In this document: in pieces, positions 42,598 through 53,294 of the stretch | How positions within the stretch are numbered: the stretch's first letter is position 1 | How the letters are laid out: each line of letters opens with the position of its first letter | From: Pisaster brevispinus | Taxonomy: Eukaryota > Echinodermata > Asteroidea > Forcipulatida > Asteriidae | DNA length: 64,000 nt | Reading direction: 5' to 3' | Assembly: GCA_023634235.1 (NCBI GenBank) | Contig: JAMKCF010000028.1 | Coordinates: 2,908,001 to 2,972,000 of the forward strand | Program-made: the position numbers and the translations under genes | The notes under the pieces: model-generated | What the model was told of the DNA's origin: nothing | The model's database searches: none | The model's input: the letters and a program-made list of their open reading frames with translations, nothing else

Positions 42598-43631
42598 TCA
42601 CTCATTTTGAACATTGATGTTTGAAACAAAGTTTTGGAAGTCCTTCTTGTTGCCAAGCTGGCGTTGAAATTTCAGGAGAAGTGAAAATCCTTGGTGCTTG
42701 AAGTGTGGAGTTTCTTCAACAGAATACTCTTCAAGGGGTTTCCGTTCAACAAGATGGAATGACGATGTCCCTTCCCTGATGTAGGAAAAGTCCCCGGCCT
42801 TATTAAACATACGGTAGTACCACTGGTCAGGGCTCGAATTTGGGGAAAAAATCCACAAGACCCCTGGGCTTGTAGCTCAAAACTTTTACTGGACCAGAAC
42901 ATTTGTTACAAGACCGGACTCAAAATGAAAAGAACACTCTACACAGTTTCACATTTGAGTTGTTTTTTGTACCAAGCACTAAGAGAAGAATTATCAAGTT
43001 TTTCTTGTGGGTAATACTTCAATACTCAATTGATCAGTTTAATTTAAAAATACAGTGACGTGTTATTATTAAAAAACACAAGACCTCCGGACTTGTACAG
43101 TCATAAGTTTACTGGCCCGACACTAAAATCACTGGCCTCGGGCCTGCGGTCCAGTGTCAAATTCGAGCCCTGCTGGTACCCTAGAACTTGACTAAAGTCC
43201 TGAAAGTTGTTCACAATAACAGTTTCTTTTTTCGATGGATGGGGTTGCACGAACCGACTTAAGTCCTCGTAGATGTCTTTTACGACAGCAAACGAAGTTC
43301 AACGAAACTGTTTACCTTTCGTTGACCATGTGGCAGCTCCTTAATAACAAATTGGAGATTTTTGTAGAACAGTTTTTTTGCTGCCTCATCAGAAGAAAGG
43401 AACTCTGCAGGAATGTCTATAACATCAGCAGCATCCCTCCATTCTTCGTACTTCTTTTGCCAACCAGTGTAGTGAACGTATACTTTTAAGATGCGGTCTT
43501 CTAATTTTGAGTCAATAAGAGGGTACAAATCGAAGATGACCACGACTCAGGTTTTACACTGTTGTATCGAAGTGATGGCCACTTGCAAGTTCACGATAGT
43601 TGATTCGAGGTCTTTTCCTTAAGTTTGCCAT
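42598..43631 (-). pseudogene. minus-strand ORF with a chromo-barrel-like segment, split by a MITE
   Basis: No introns are apparent. From an ATG at 43631: MANLRKRPRINYRELASGHH, then a stop/frameshift near 43557. 43543-43280 then reads DLYPLIDSKLEDRILKVYVH and YTGWQKKYEEWRDAADVID. The YVHYxGWxxKYxEW pattern resembles the chromo-barrel/Tudor-knot fold of MRG15/MSL3-like proteins. A second frameshift near 43290 leads into DIYEDLSRFVQPHPSKKETV and NFQDFSQVLGYQ. The 345 bp MITE then interrupts the frame, which resumes with WYYRMFNKAGDFSYIREG and ends FVSNINVQNE stop at 42598. Removing the MITE and one target copy leaves the frame continuous (GYQ to WYY). Two frameshifts plus an insertion mark it as dead. 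I do not know the family; an intronless transposon or retrogene protein is likely. Confidence 0.68.
42828..43172. mobile_element. MITE, CAGGGCTCGAATTT ends, 5 bp target duplication
   Basis: 345 bp with CAGGGCTCGAATTTG at the left and CAAATTCGAGCCCTG at the right. Flanked by CTGGT at 42823-42827 and 43173-43177. Inner words TTTACTGGACCAG and TTTACTGGCCCGAC are shared with copies at 6804-7193 and, in the CTR9 array, 51115-51572, 55754-56211 and 61150-61607. Confidence 0.9.
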
Positions 43632-43679
43632 TCAGTATACATGTCGCAAAGTAGCTGTCATGCCTCAGTCATGCCTCAT

Positions 43680-45156
43680 GGGATGACACGTGCCTGTAAA
43701 ATTAGAAAACAAATGACATATTTTTGAGAATGACAGAAAAGATGTTGTAACTGACTGCCACGTTTTCACTCGTAATACCTTATATGTAATCTTACCTGTG
43801 CAAAAAAAGATTACGTTTGGAAAAAGGGTGAAAAAGTGGAGGTCGGATACATCTTATCATGATCTTATTCGTACCCCGTACGTTAGCACATGGAGGAAGG
43901 AAATCCATGGTTAGCATCAGACATGTCAGATCATTCATCAGCTGATTCATCATGATCATTCATGGCCTCACTTAAGTTAAAATCATGACATGAAAACTAA
44001 GTACTACTAGCCTAACGTAATATACTTTACAGTGGGGCATTAATTTATTTTATTATTATTAATATTGATCTATTTATTTATCTTAGGAATTAAACATATT
44101 ACTTTTTGTAATTAAAGTGAACGCGTACACAATCAGTGAGTCTCCAGCATTGACCGTCGTGTATGCGTGTGAACCACGCTGTGTGTGGCAGGAGATTTTG
44201 TAGTTATTCAAAATGCCTAACTTCATCGTTCAAATGTAGGCCCTAAGTCCTGATCTTCTGGGGCCCCTCACGGCCTGCGTATTATTTTATTTCTTGCCCC
44301 GGGTATCCTTTTGCCAGATTCACACGTAACGACTGCCCTGTATCGGTGTGTTGTGTGATATTAGTGTCCCTTTAGTGTAATGGTATGGTCCAGGTATGTT
44401 TTTTACTTTTACTTGGCTTTAAGCATTTCAATCATAATCAACATGTACATCAAGCCAAGGTTTTTTAATCAAGAATATTTATTTTCTAAAGGCAACTTAG
44501 ATCCTATGTTTACAGAAAAATGATGAAAAAAGTTGTATTTGTCCCCAATTTTTCATGAGCAAGATGGTCACTATTCATTTCTCATTTCCCACAATTGTTG
44601 CTTATTAAGCTGTTAACATATGAACATCTGAAATTATGTGGATAGGTTTTTCATGAATTGATTCATTGATTGATTATAGTTACATATGTTGTGGCATATC
44701 ATTTCCTGATGTCACATCTTTGTTCTACGAAAGTTCATACAATTGAGGTTTTTCACTTTGTTAATAATACTTATTTAGTTTGGGTAGCACTTTGCATCTG
44801 TGTTTCAAGGGAAATGGGTGTAAACAAATTGATTCATCACTGTTTGCATCGCCATGACAATCGAGCAAACTGCTAGCACAAAATTGGAAAATAAAGAGAG
44901 AGTGTAGAGCACTAGCGCAAAAGGTCACAAAAGCAATGATATGGACATTTGGTTGAGATGATCTAAAAAATTTCAAACAAAATAATTTTCCCTTTTAATC
45001 AAAGGTGCATGTTATAATTTCAGTTCTACAGAATCAAGACAATTGCAAAACTTGTTCTTTGTTTCCCCTTTTTAATCCAAACTGCATGTTAAAACTTCAG
45101 TTATACAGCATCAAGAAATTTAAGTTTCCTGGTCTGCAATTTTCCACTTCCTTTAG
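43680..45156. other. no gene recognised upstream of CTR9 exon A
   Basis: CTR9 exons encoding the ~160 residues before exon A were looked for and not found. A repeated phrase (TAATCAAAGGTGCATGTTATAA / TAATCCAAACTGCATGTTAAAA, each followed by TTCAGTT) occurs near 44997 and 45075. Confidence 0.5.
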
Positions 45157-45246
45157 GAAAAGCTTGTATAACCTTCAATAAGAAAGACTACCGAGGAGCG
45201 TTGGCGTTCTACAAGAAGGCTCTGAGGACAAACCCTAGCTGCCCAG
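45157..45246 (+). pseudogene. CTR9 exon A (TPR region)
   Basis: Acceptor CCTTTAG precedes it and donor GTGCAA follows. Two bases plus [29 protein letters not shown] plus one base: a typical TPR helix pair, nearly identical to vertebrate CTR9 around residue 165-195. CTR9 is the TPR scaffold of the PAF1 complex, which travels with RNA polymerase II and promotes histone H2B ubiquitination and H3K4/K36 methylation. Splicing to exon B gives P-A-A-V-R-L-G in frame. It is outside the tandem unit and occurs once. No upstream CTR9 exon is present, so the copy is 5'-truncated. Confidence 0.88.
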
Positions 45247-45942
45247 GTGCAATCTTAATCAGCTGTCTCCAAGTTGTTCCTTTATTGAAGAGAAACTCTT
45301 CAGGGATGAGAAATTTCAGACTTTTGCCCGAGTTGAGACTTTTTACGTCTGCCAATTCAATTCAATATAACATTTATTTCCATTCTTAACAGTGCATAAA
45401 ACAGAATGCAAAAGACAATATTTTGGAGGCACGATCCTCATAAGCCAAGGCTTGTAGTGGAGTGCCTTTAGAAGAAAACAAGAAAAAGAAAGAAAAAAAC
45501 TTAATTAATTAATGAAATAGTTAACTTAGTTAATTAATTATTACAAGACAAAGATGGGGACAAATAATCTGACAAGACAGAAGTTGAGATAAGTAACTAC
45601 TAAAAAAAATGTGAAAACTGCTGGGGAGGAGGCAACTCTGGAGAATATGAAACCAAAGGGATAAAATTATGCTACATATTGGGAGATAAGATACTCTGAA
45701 AATGGCTGTTATTTTCTTCCTAAGAGAACCATTATCTTTGATGTACTTCTCTAGTGCTGAGGGTACAGCTCGTAAAAGCTCCTTGAAATCTAGTGGAAAG
45801 CCATCGTTTCAACATGCCTCCTAGAATTGGGGTCCTAGTTTCAGAACTTTTCATCGGCGATGTCTCTCAGTTGTTACTGGATTCATCTAGTGATCAACGA
45901 CAGTTATTGACATTTTAATATTTTTGATACTATTAAACACAG
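45247..45942. other. intron between CTR9 exons A and B
   Basis: No exon. Contains AATTAATTAATGAAA / TTAGTTAATTAATTATT low-complexity sequence near 45500-45545. AATTCAATTCAATATAAC at 45355 looks like a dispersed-repeat terminus. Confidence 0.6.
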
Positions 45943-46199
45943 CTGCTGTTCGCCTTGGCATTGGCCACTGCTTCAATAAGCTAAACAAACCGGAGAAAGC
46001 ACGCCTGGCCTTCTAGCGGGCCCTGGAACTCGATCTGAAGTGTGTGGGCACCATCGTTGGCCTTGCCATCCTAGAAATCGACAGTAAAGCAACAGATTCC
46101 ATACGAACTGGAGTCCAGCTTCTCTCCAAGGCGTACACGATAGACTCCAGCAACCCTATGGTGCTCAACCATCTTGCAAATCGTTTCTTCTTTAAGAAG
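45943..46199 (+). pseudogene. CTR9 exon B, with a nonsense codon
   Basis: Acceptor AAACACAG precedes it and donor GTAACG follows. It encodes AVRLGIGHCFNKLNKPEKAR LAF, then a TAG at 46014-46016 where CTR9 has Ser, then [40 protein letters not shown] and [16 protein letters not shown]. All else is in frame. The tandem unit begins inside this exon at 46129, so later units hold only its last 71 bases. The stop lies in the non-repeated part. Confidence 0.9.
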
Positions 46200-46673
46200 G
46201 TAACGTCCCTCAAGAAGCTACTTCCAAACCTCGGCTCAGGCCAAAAGTGCACACTGCTCCAAGATTGATGGCGAAGTCCAAGTCTAGATTTTGAAAAAGC
46301 CCCAAAAGTTGGTTTTCATTTTCAAATTTCTATTATCCAATTGCAGGAAAGAATCAAACTCATGGAGTTAAACACATCCCCCATAGTTATTGGTTATGGA
46401 TTATTAATATCGGTCACTGGTTATTGGTTGTTGGTTATCGGTTATGACTCACTTCACGTAACCAGGTTTAATAGTTATACTTTTCAGTATCGAATGATAG
46501 CCAGGTTTAATTTTATCATTGACCAGTTTTAGCACATCACTAATCAGAATGAATTTGTCACTAACAAGGACGAATTTGTCATCGACAAAGCTTTATTTGT
46601 AATTAACCTGGACTAACTCGTCATTAACCAGGATTAATTCATCATTTACCAAGTTTTATTTGTAATTATCTAG

Positions 46674-46781
46674 GATTATACGAAGGTGCAACATCTTGCT
46701 CTGCATGCATTCCACGGTACAGACAATGAAGCAACGCAGGCGGAAAGCTGCTACCAACTCACAAGAGCCTTCCATGTACAA
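46674..46781 (+). pseudogene. CTR9 exon C, unit 1
   Basis: Acceptor TTATCTAG precedes it and donor GTAAGG follows. Thirty-six codons, phase 0 both ends: [20 protein letters not shown] then [16 protein letters not shown], matching CTR9 directly after FFFKK. Intact. The last codon is CAA here, CAG in later units. Confidence 0.92.
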
Positions 46782-46839
46782 GTAAGGATTCCCACCCCAC
46801 TCATGGTTCTCCCCATGTACAAGCCAGCGTATTGTTTGG

Positions 46840-47275
46840 ATTAAGTGCCAAATCAAACCCAAATACTAGGGAAAACCCCCTCTCTTTACAATTAAGTGTA
46901 CTAGGTTCTTCTACACTCATTACACAAAACACTTTTGTACATCCCGTCCAAAACATGAAGTGATAATGCTCAAGTGTCTTGCTTAAGGAATGTAAGCAGG
47001 TAAGGACGCAAATATCAAGACCGAGACTCAAATCAAACTCTGGGCCCAATTTCATAGAGCTGCTTAAGCAGAAAATATTGCTTAACATTTTTCTGCTTAG
47101 CAGAAATGAGCAGGATACCAGTCATGGTAGTTTGGCTGGTAATCTTATTCTGGTAAGTATCATTTTGTTGTGCTTAGCTGGTTTTTGTGCTTAAGCAGCT
47201 CTATGAAATTGGGCCCAGATCAGAAACACCAGAGCTTGTGTCTGGTGTGGTTGACTGCTCGGCCAGGACGCGGCT
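46840..47275 (-). mobile_element. diverged tRNA-Leu-type SINE hit by a MITE
   Basis: SINE body words (CTCTCTTTACAATTAAGTGTAC, GTGTCTTGCTTAAGGA, then CAGAAACACCAGAGCTTG and GACTGCTCGGCCAGGACGCG) run on the minus strand. They are split by the MITE at 47042-47216. The same arrangement occurs in all units. In units 3 and 4 the SINE also received the piggyBac-type element at its TTAA. Confidence 0.72.
47042..47216. mobile_element. MITE, GGGCCCAATTTCATAG ends (cleanest copy)
   Basis: 175 bp with near-perfect ~28 bp inverted ends, GGGCCCAATTTCATAGAGCT at the left and AGCTCTATGAAATTGGGCCC at the right. Array copies at 52876-53050, 58271-58446 and 63667-63842. A diverged relative lies at about 51697-51850 and its unit equivalents. 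Confidence 0.92.
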
Positions 47276-47329
47276 GCTGAATTCTGACGGATTTATGTGG
47301 ACAATAACCTTCTGCGTTCCTCTCTACAG

Positions 47330-47460
47330 TGACCACGACCAAGCTTTCCAGTACTACTACCATGCAAGCCTCCCAGTTTGCATCCACAGCTAATCGTTTT
47401 GCCGCACTTTGGTTTGGGGCAGATGTACATCCATCGGGGGGAATGTGAGAGTATGCGAAC
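47330..47460 (+). pseudogene. CTR9 exon D, unit 1, multiply frameshifted
   Basis: Acceptor CTCTACAG precedes it and donor GTGAGT follows. CTR9 sequence is spread over three frames: DHDQAFQYYY, then QASQFASTA, then VLPHFGLGQMYIHRG, then EYAN at the splice site. The exon is 131 bases although its neighbours are both phase 0, so its length alone breaks the frame. At least three indels are needed. Copies in units 2 and 3 are base-identical, and so is the visible part in unit 4. Confidence 0.88.
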
Positions 47461-47515
47461 GTGAGTCAAGAGAATGATTGTAAATCTCTGTAATGTATTA
47501 CTGTAAGGACTCCTG

Positions 47516-47700
47516 CAGTGTTGTAGTCCAGACCTGGAAGTCTGAGATCGAGACCAGTGACCGAAATCTGAACATCTGAGACCCGGAACTGAGACCAGCC
47601 CTTCCCAGACCGAGACTTTTGCAGACCAAGACTGAGACCACAAAAAGGTCTCAAGATGGTCTCGTGAACAGACCTGCAGGTCTTGAGACCTTCAACACTG
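47516..47700. mobile_element. hAT-like MITE with an 8 bp target duplication
   Basis: 185 bp, termini CAGTGTTG and CAACACTG, flanked by GACTCCTG at 47508-47515 and 47701-47708. Internally rich in GAGACC/GGTCTC. An 8 bp duplication and CAGTGTTG-type ends fit the hAT superfamily. Identical placement at 53350-53534 and 58746-58930, so it predates the array. Confidence 0.9.
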
Positions 47701-47734
47701 GACTCCTGTAAAACTGGATTTGTCATTTTTGTCT

Positions 47735-48028
47735 CCTGACGATGACTAGAGCAAGCTAGTCGAAACGTTGAGACCAATTAACCAATTAAGAACTCTCTCC
47801 GTGGCAGTGAGGTTAATAACGAGAAGTCCCCTCGATCTGATCCACTATTAAGCTAAAGTTGTAGTCCTGGCCGATTTCCTACCCTCCGCCCAGGTAGTAG
47901 CTAATAAGCTGGACAGTTCTTTTCAGAACTAAGTAATCTCCCGAAGTAGTCTCTCAATTTTTCCGGCAGTAGAATAAAAAGCAAGACCTAGTTCTTTAAG
48001 AACAAATCTACATAGCTAGTAGATATAT
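47735..48028. mobile_element. foldback element, right arm only
   Basis: TGACGATGACTAGAGCAAGC, GTTGAGACCAATTAA, CCAGGTAGTAGCTAATAAGC and ACATAGCTAGTAGATAT match the right arm of the 21.6 kb element. No left arm is present. Copies at about 53569-53862 and 58965-59258. Confidence 0.85.
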
Positions 48029-49030
48029 GTAAATGAGGCCCCCTCATTTATGAAATGTTGTTGTTGTATGTTAACCCCATTTAATCCATAGGTCTTATTC
48101 ACTCATTACAAACTCTATTGTTTTGGTAACCCCTGCTGGAAAGTGGACTGTCTATGTTGACCTCTGAACTGGTTGATCCAGTGGTGGGGTTGGTGGGGCC
48201 TAGCATGCTGGCTTCTGTGCTGTTACATCCCACCTACTCCAACAGCTGTTTCTCCATCCCCTCTCCTTTCCAGGTAGGAAAAGTTACTTTGTATTTTTTT
48301 TTATCTAGTGTTCAACATTTAATAGAAGAAGATAGTGTATAGATAGAGTGGACATATTTTTTGATCAACTTTAAATTGAAGAATTGGCATACACTAACTT
48401 TGAAGTGTTTACAGTTTTTATAAATTGTTCATTATACGATTTAACAGCCTTTTGGTCAGGAGTGAAATTATATGCGTATAAGTTCTCTTCAAACAGGAGT
48501 GTATTCTTAGGATTGTCTTTTGTTCTAGGTTTTCCTTTCGAGTTATAGGATCCATTAATTTTTACTTTACTGTACAGACTTTTATTTAACTTTGAGTATT
48601 CTAGGAGTACCTACATGTAGATATTGGTTTCATGTTTTAGCCTGTGCCCCCATTTTATTGTATACTATAGGTTATGTAGTGTATGAGATGCATGGCAGGG
48701 TAGCCCCAGCCCTAGGTGGCCATAGGATTAGTAGTGACCACAGTAGGGTAATAACTCTATGCCCTGGGGGCCTGATTTAACATGCAGAAGGCCTGGCTCT
48801 GGCCTGTTGTTTATTTTAGTGGTTTTTATCTCTGTTAAGTTTTTCTTTGCTTGTCTTATGTCTTTCTTTATTTTAGTCTAGTGTAGATAAAGTGACCAGA
48901 GAGAGGGCGAGAACTGCTCATTCTTATTTATTATAAGAGAGGTTTATTTTTGGGTCTAACAGTAAACCGATTAGCTGCAGTGTTAAATTACCAAGTGTTT
49001 CTTTACAATAGTAAAGTTTCTCATTATTAT

Positions 49031-50223
49031 GCCCCGCGGTTGGCGAAGCCACCGAAGGGGCATACTGTTTCCGACATGTCCTTCCGAGTGTGTGTGTGTG
49101 AGTTTGTTTTCACATTCAAACCGGGGACCTATAACAAAAGAGGACAATAGGGTCCCCGGTTGGGTAAAGGTCCCCAGTTAGAAATTGTGTACAAAACCAA
49201 TGGGAGCTGTTGCCAAAAAGTTAGAGTCCAAACAAAAGAGGGACAATAGGAGGTCCCCGATTGGAGGTGTTTACACACTTGTGTGTGTGTGTGTGTGCTT
49301 GCATGCAAATTGTAACTCAAGGAGGACTCAAATGTCAACTCAAAACTTGGTGTTTGGATTGGTCATGGGATTCCCCCCAGAAGCCTGTTGTTATTGATAC
49401 CCCTTAGGTCAAATGTCGGGGTCATTATGGCTAAAACACTTGATAACTTGAGATGAACTTTGCATATTAACTGCAAACTTGGTTTGTGGATTGGTCTTTG
49501 GGTCCCTCAAAAGTCTATTGTTTGTGGACCCCCCCCCCCAGTCAAATGTCAAGGTCATTATGGCTAAAACAAAAGAAATGCTGTCTGAGCAATACCTCGA
49601 CTAGGACTTGTCATATCAACTCCAAACTTTGTTTGAAGGACGTGGCATATTATCTCCAAACTTAGTGTGTTGCCACTTTCATGTATGGGGACCCCTGCCG
49701 TCCCCACCCCTCCTCCCCACCCAGCATCTTCTCCTCCTGTTCCAACCCAACCCAACCCTCCCCACCCCTTCCCCTAATTGCAACTTTCTTTCATGGTTTT
49801 CTTTTCTGGCAGGTTTAAATTTAAATGTTCCATCTGCACCACTAGTTCATCCAAACCAGTAACAATCTAACATGCAACTATTCTTGTGCAACTTACTACA
49901 GCATTGCATTCTTTTCTATGTTTCATTTCACATGTAAATTGTTTCAAATCCCTTAGAAGTATATTGTTCCCCCCCCCCTGCCTCCGCCTCCGCCTCCCAA
50001 GGTCAATTGTATGTTCAATGTATTATGGCAAAAATTAAATTATTTTATGCCTACAAAAAAAATGTGGTCCAGTGATAATTTTAAAAGGACTTGGCATATG
50101 AACTGGTGTGTGGCTTGGTCTCGAGATACAGACACCTCCTATTTTTAGACCACATAGGTCAAATGTTGTGAAACGAACTGGCTTGCGGGGCATTTGTGTT
50201 TAACAAACACAACTTTTCTTGTT
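49031..50223. mobile_element. ~1.19 kb insertion found only in unit 1
   Basis: Unit 2 reads CTCATTATTTCTTTT where unit 1 has CTCATTATT, then ATGCCCCGCGGTTGGCGAAG and so on, ending CACAACTTTTCTTG, then TTTCTTTT. ATGCCCC...GGGGCATACTG near the left and TGCGGGGCATTTGTG near the right are related. A TT target duplication is possible. It contains the 7.2 kb repeat, a GT microsatellite and C-rich tracts. No coding sequence. Confidence 0.85.
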
Positions 50224-50790
50224 TCTTTTATAGAGATTGTTCATTTGGGGATAAGTTTGCTTTTCATTTTTTTGTATCTTTTGTTTTAATTTATCTATCT
50301 TTTATTCTGAATTGAAGTGAGATCAACAATTAAGTGTTTACTTTTTAAACCCTTCAACTTCTTGAACCTTTATGGTTTAGTGTAATGTGATTATGGATGG
50401 ACACATTTTTACAGTAATAGCTGTGAATGTATTTGGTTAGTTGTTTGTTTCTTTAATTAATCAAAGTGCTGTTATATCCCACCAACTCCAACAGCTGTTT
50501 CTCCATTCCCTCTCCTTTCCAGCCAGAATAAAGTACAGAATAGAGCGCACCCAGCTCACATATACACGTGGTGTTACCGCAAACCGAATATACATTTATA
50601 CCTCACCATGCAAAGCCTCAACAAGTTTATTGTTGAAATTTATTTGTTTATTTTTTTCATTTTCTCAAAAAGTTGACATTATTCAGCTGAAAGTTTCACT
50701 GGTGACTTTTATTGTTTCTTTCTTGATTTTTGCCTGTAAATCAGCACTATGTTGACCAAAACCAAATGCACTCCTCTTGTTTCAAACCAG

Positions 50791-50997
50791 GCTGCCCAGT
50801 GCTTCGAGAAGGTACTGAAAGCCCAACCAGGTAACTATGAGACCATGAAGATTCTTGGGTCTCTCTATGTGACATCCAGTGATGAGACCAAGAGGGAGAC
50901 TGCCAAGGGTCACCTCCAGAAGGTCGTCGATCAGTTCCCGGAAGATGTCAAGGCATGGATTGAGTTGGCTCAGATCTTGGAACTCACCGAAGTACCG
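50791..50997 (+). pseudogene. CTR9 exon E, unit 1
   Basis: Acceptor CAAACCAG precedes it and donor GTATGT follows. Sixty-nine codons, phase 0: [40 protein letters not shown] and [29 protein letters not shown]. Matches CTR9 TPRs after exon D. Intact. The residue before AWIEL is Lys here and Glu in units 2 and 3, as in other CTR9 proteins. Confidence 0.92.
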
Positions 50998-51962
50998 GTA
51001 TGTTCTTTCACATTTTTAAAAGTTGTTTTTGTCGTCTCGATCGAAGCAGTCCTGTGGCTGTACATGGAATTGTGATCTCTCACCCAGTTACTTTGCGAGC
51101 ACATGCACCCTGCTAGGGCTCGAATTTTACACTGGACAACAGACCCAAGGCCAGTAGTTTTGGTGTCGGGCCAGTAAACTTTTGGCTCGACAAGTCATGC
51201 GGTCTTGTGTTTTTTGATTTAATATTATTGAAGAATAATACCTCACTATGTAACATCTTGACCCAAAAAGTAATATGTTCAAATGTTGACTTTGAGTCTG
51301 ATAAAATACCTTTCAATTCTACTGAGTACTGACATCATGAACTATACTTAATACCCATGAAGACAAATAACAATCAATCCTCTCTTACATGTCAATAGCG
51401 CTTAAGTTCAAATAAATGCAGTTAACTTAAATGCACAGTAAAACTGGGTCAGGAAGGTTTTTCTTATTTTGATTGTGGTCTTGTAACAAAACATTCTGGT
51501 TCAGTAAAAATGTTGAGCCACAAGACGTGTACGTGGTCGTGTGGATTTTTCCCCCAAAGTTCAAGCTTCGCCTGCATAGATACTATGTGGAGGGAGTGCG
51601 TGCACGTGCAGTAACTCTGTGAGAGCTCATAATTCTATGTACAGTCTCTAATGAGATTGGATACGCATTCCAGCACGTGCTCATTCTTCATAAAGCCGTT
51701 AAGCAGAAAATTCTGCTTAGCAAATTTCTTTACTTAGTAAGAGATGAGCAGGGTACCAGTGGCAACAATATAAACTTAATGGAATGTTGGTTCGTAACCT
51801 GTTTCTGCTGAGCAAGTTTTTGTGATTACAGGTTATATGAAATTGGGCCTTGGTCTGTTGAGCTGCTGGAACATTCAATGATCCGGTTAATCAGAATGTT
51901 CTGGGGGTCTAATGGATTTCGGGCTCTGTGCCAACGGAAACATTCTTCAAAGCCAAAAACAT

Positions 51963-52099
<137 letters not shown>

Positions 52100-52507
52100 T
52101 GATGGCGAAGTCCAAGTCTAGATTTTGAAAAAGCCCCAAAAGTTGGTTTTCATTTTCAAATTTCTATTATCCAATTGCAGGAAAGAATCAAACTCATGGA
52201 GTTAAACACATCCCCCATAGTTATTGGTTATGGATTATTAATATTGGTCACTGGTTATTGGTTGTTGGTTATCGGTTATGACTCACTTCACGTAACCAGG
52301 TTTAATAGTTATACTTTTCAGTATCGAATGATAGCCAGGTTTAATTTTATCATTGACCAGTTTTAGCACATCACTAATCAGAATGAATTTGTCACTAACA
52401 AGGACGAATTTGTCATCGACAAAGCTTTATTTGTAATTAACCTGGACTAACTCGTCATTAACCAGGATTAATTCATCATTTACCAAGTTTTATTTGTAAT
52501 TATCTAG

Positions 52508-52615
52508 GATTATACGAAGGTGCAACATCTTGCTCTGCATGCATTCCACGGTACAGACAATGAAGCAACGCAGGCGGAAAGCTGCTACCAACTCACAAGA
52601 GCCTTCCATGTACAG
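52508..52615 (+). pseudogene. CTR9 exon C, unit 2
   Basis: Same 36 codons as unit 1 (46674), with final codon CAG before GTAAGG. Confidence 0.92.
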
Positions 52616-53163
52616 GTAAGGATTCCCACCCCACTCATGGTTCTCCCCATGTACAAGCCAGCGTATTGTTTGGATTAAGTGCCAAATCAAACCCAAATAC
52701 TAGGGAAAACCCCCTCTCTTTACAATTAAGTGTACTAGGTTCTTCTACACTCATTACACAAAACACTTTTTTACATCCCGTCCAAAACATGAAGTGATAA
52801 TGCTCAAGTGTCTTGCTTAAGGAATGTAAGCAGGTAAGGACGCAAATATCAAGACCGAGACTCAAATCAAACTCTGGGCCCAATTTCATAGAGCTGCTTA
52901 AGCAGAAAATATTGCTTAACATTTTTCTGCTTAGCAGAAATGAGCAGGATACCAGTCATGGTAGTTTGGCTGGTGATCTTATTCTGGTAAGTATCATTTT
53001 GTTGTGCTTAGCTGGTTTTTGTGCTTAAGCAGCTCTATGAAATTGGGCCCAGATCAGAAACACCAGAGCTTGTGTCTGGTGTGGTTGACTGCGCGGCCAG
53101 GACGCGGCTGCTGAATTCTGACGGATTTATGTGGACAATAACCTTCTGCGTTCCTCTCTACAG

Positions 53164-53294
53164 TGACCACGACCAAGCTTTCCAGTACTACTACCATGCA
53201 AGCCTCCCAGTTTGCATCCACAGCTAATCGTTTTGCCGCACTTTGGTTTGGGGCAGATGTACATCCATCGGGGGGAATGTGAGAGTATGCGAAC
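53164..53294 (+). pseudogene. CTR9 exon D, unit 2, frameshifted
   Basis: Identical in sequence to the 131-base exon at 47330, with the same indels. Confidence 0.88.

Noticed and set aside
47293..47777. Minus-strand 103-116 codon frames repeated in each unit
   Set aside because: They run across the CTR9 exon D antisense and the hAT-like MITE; shadows of repeats.
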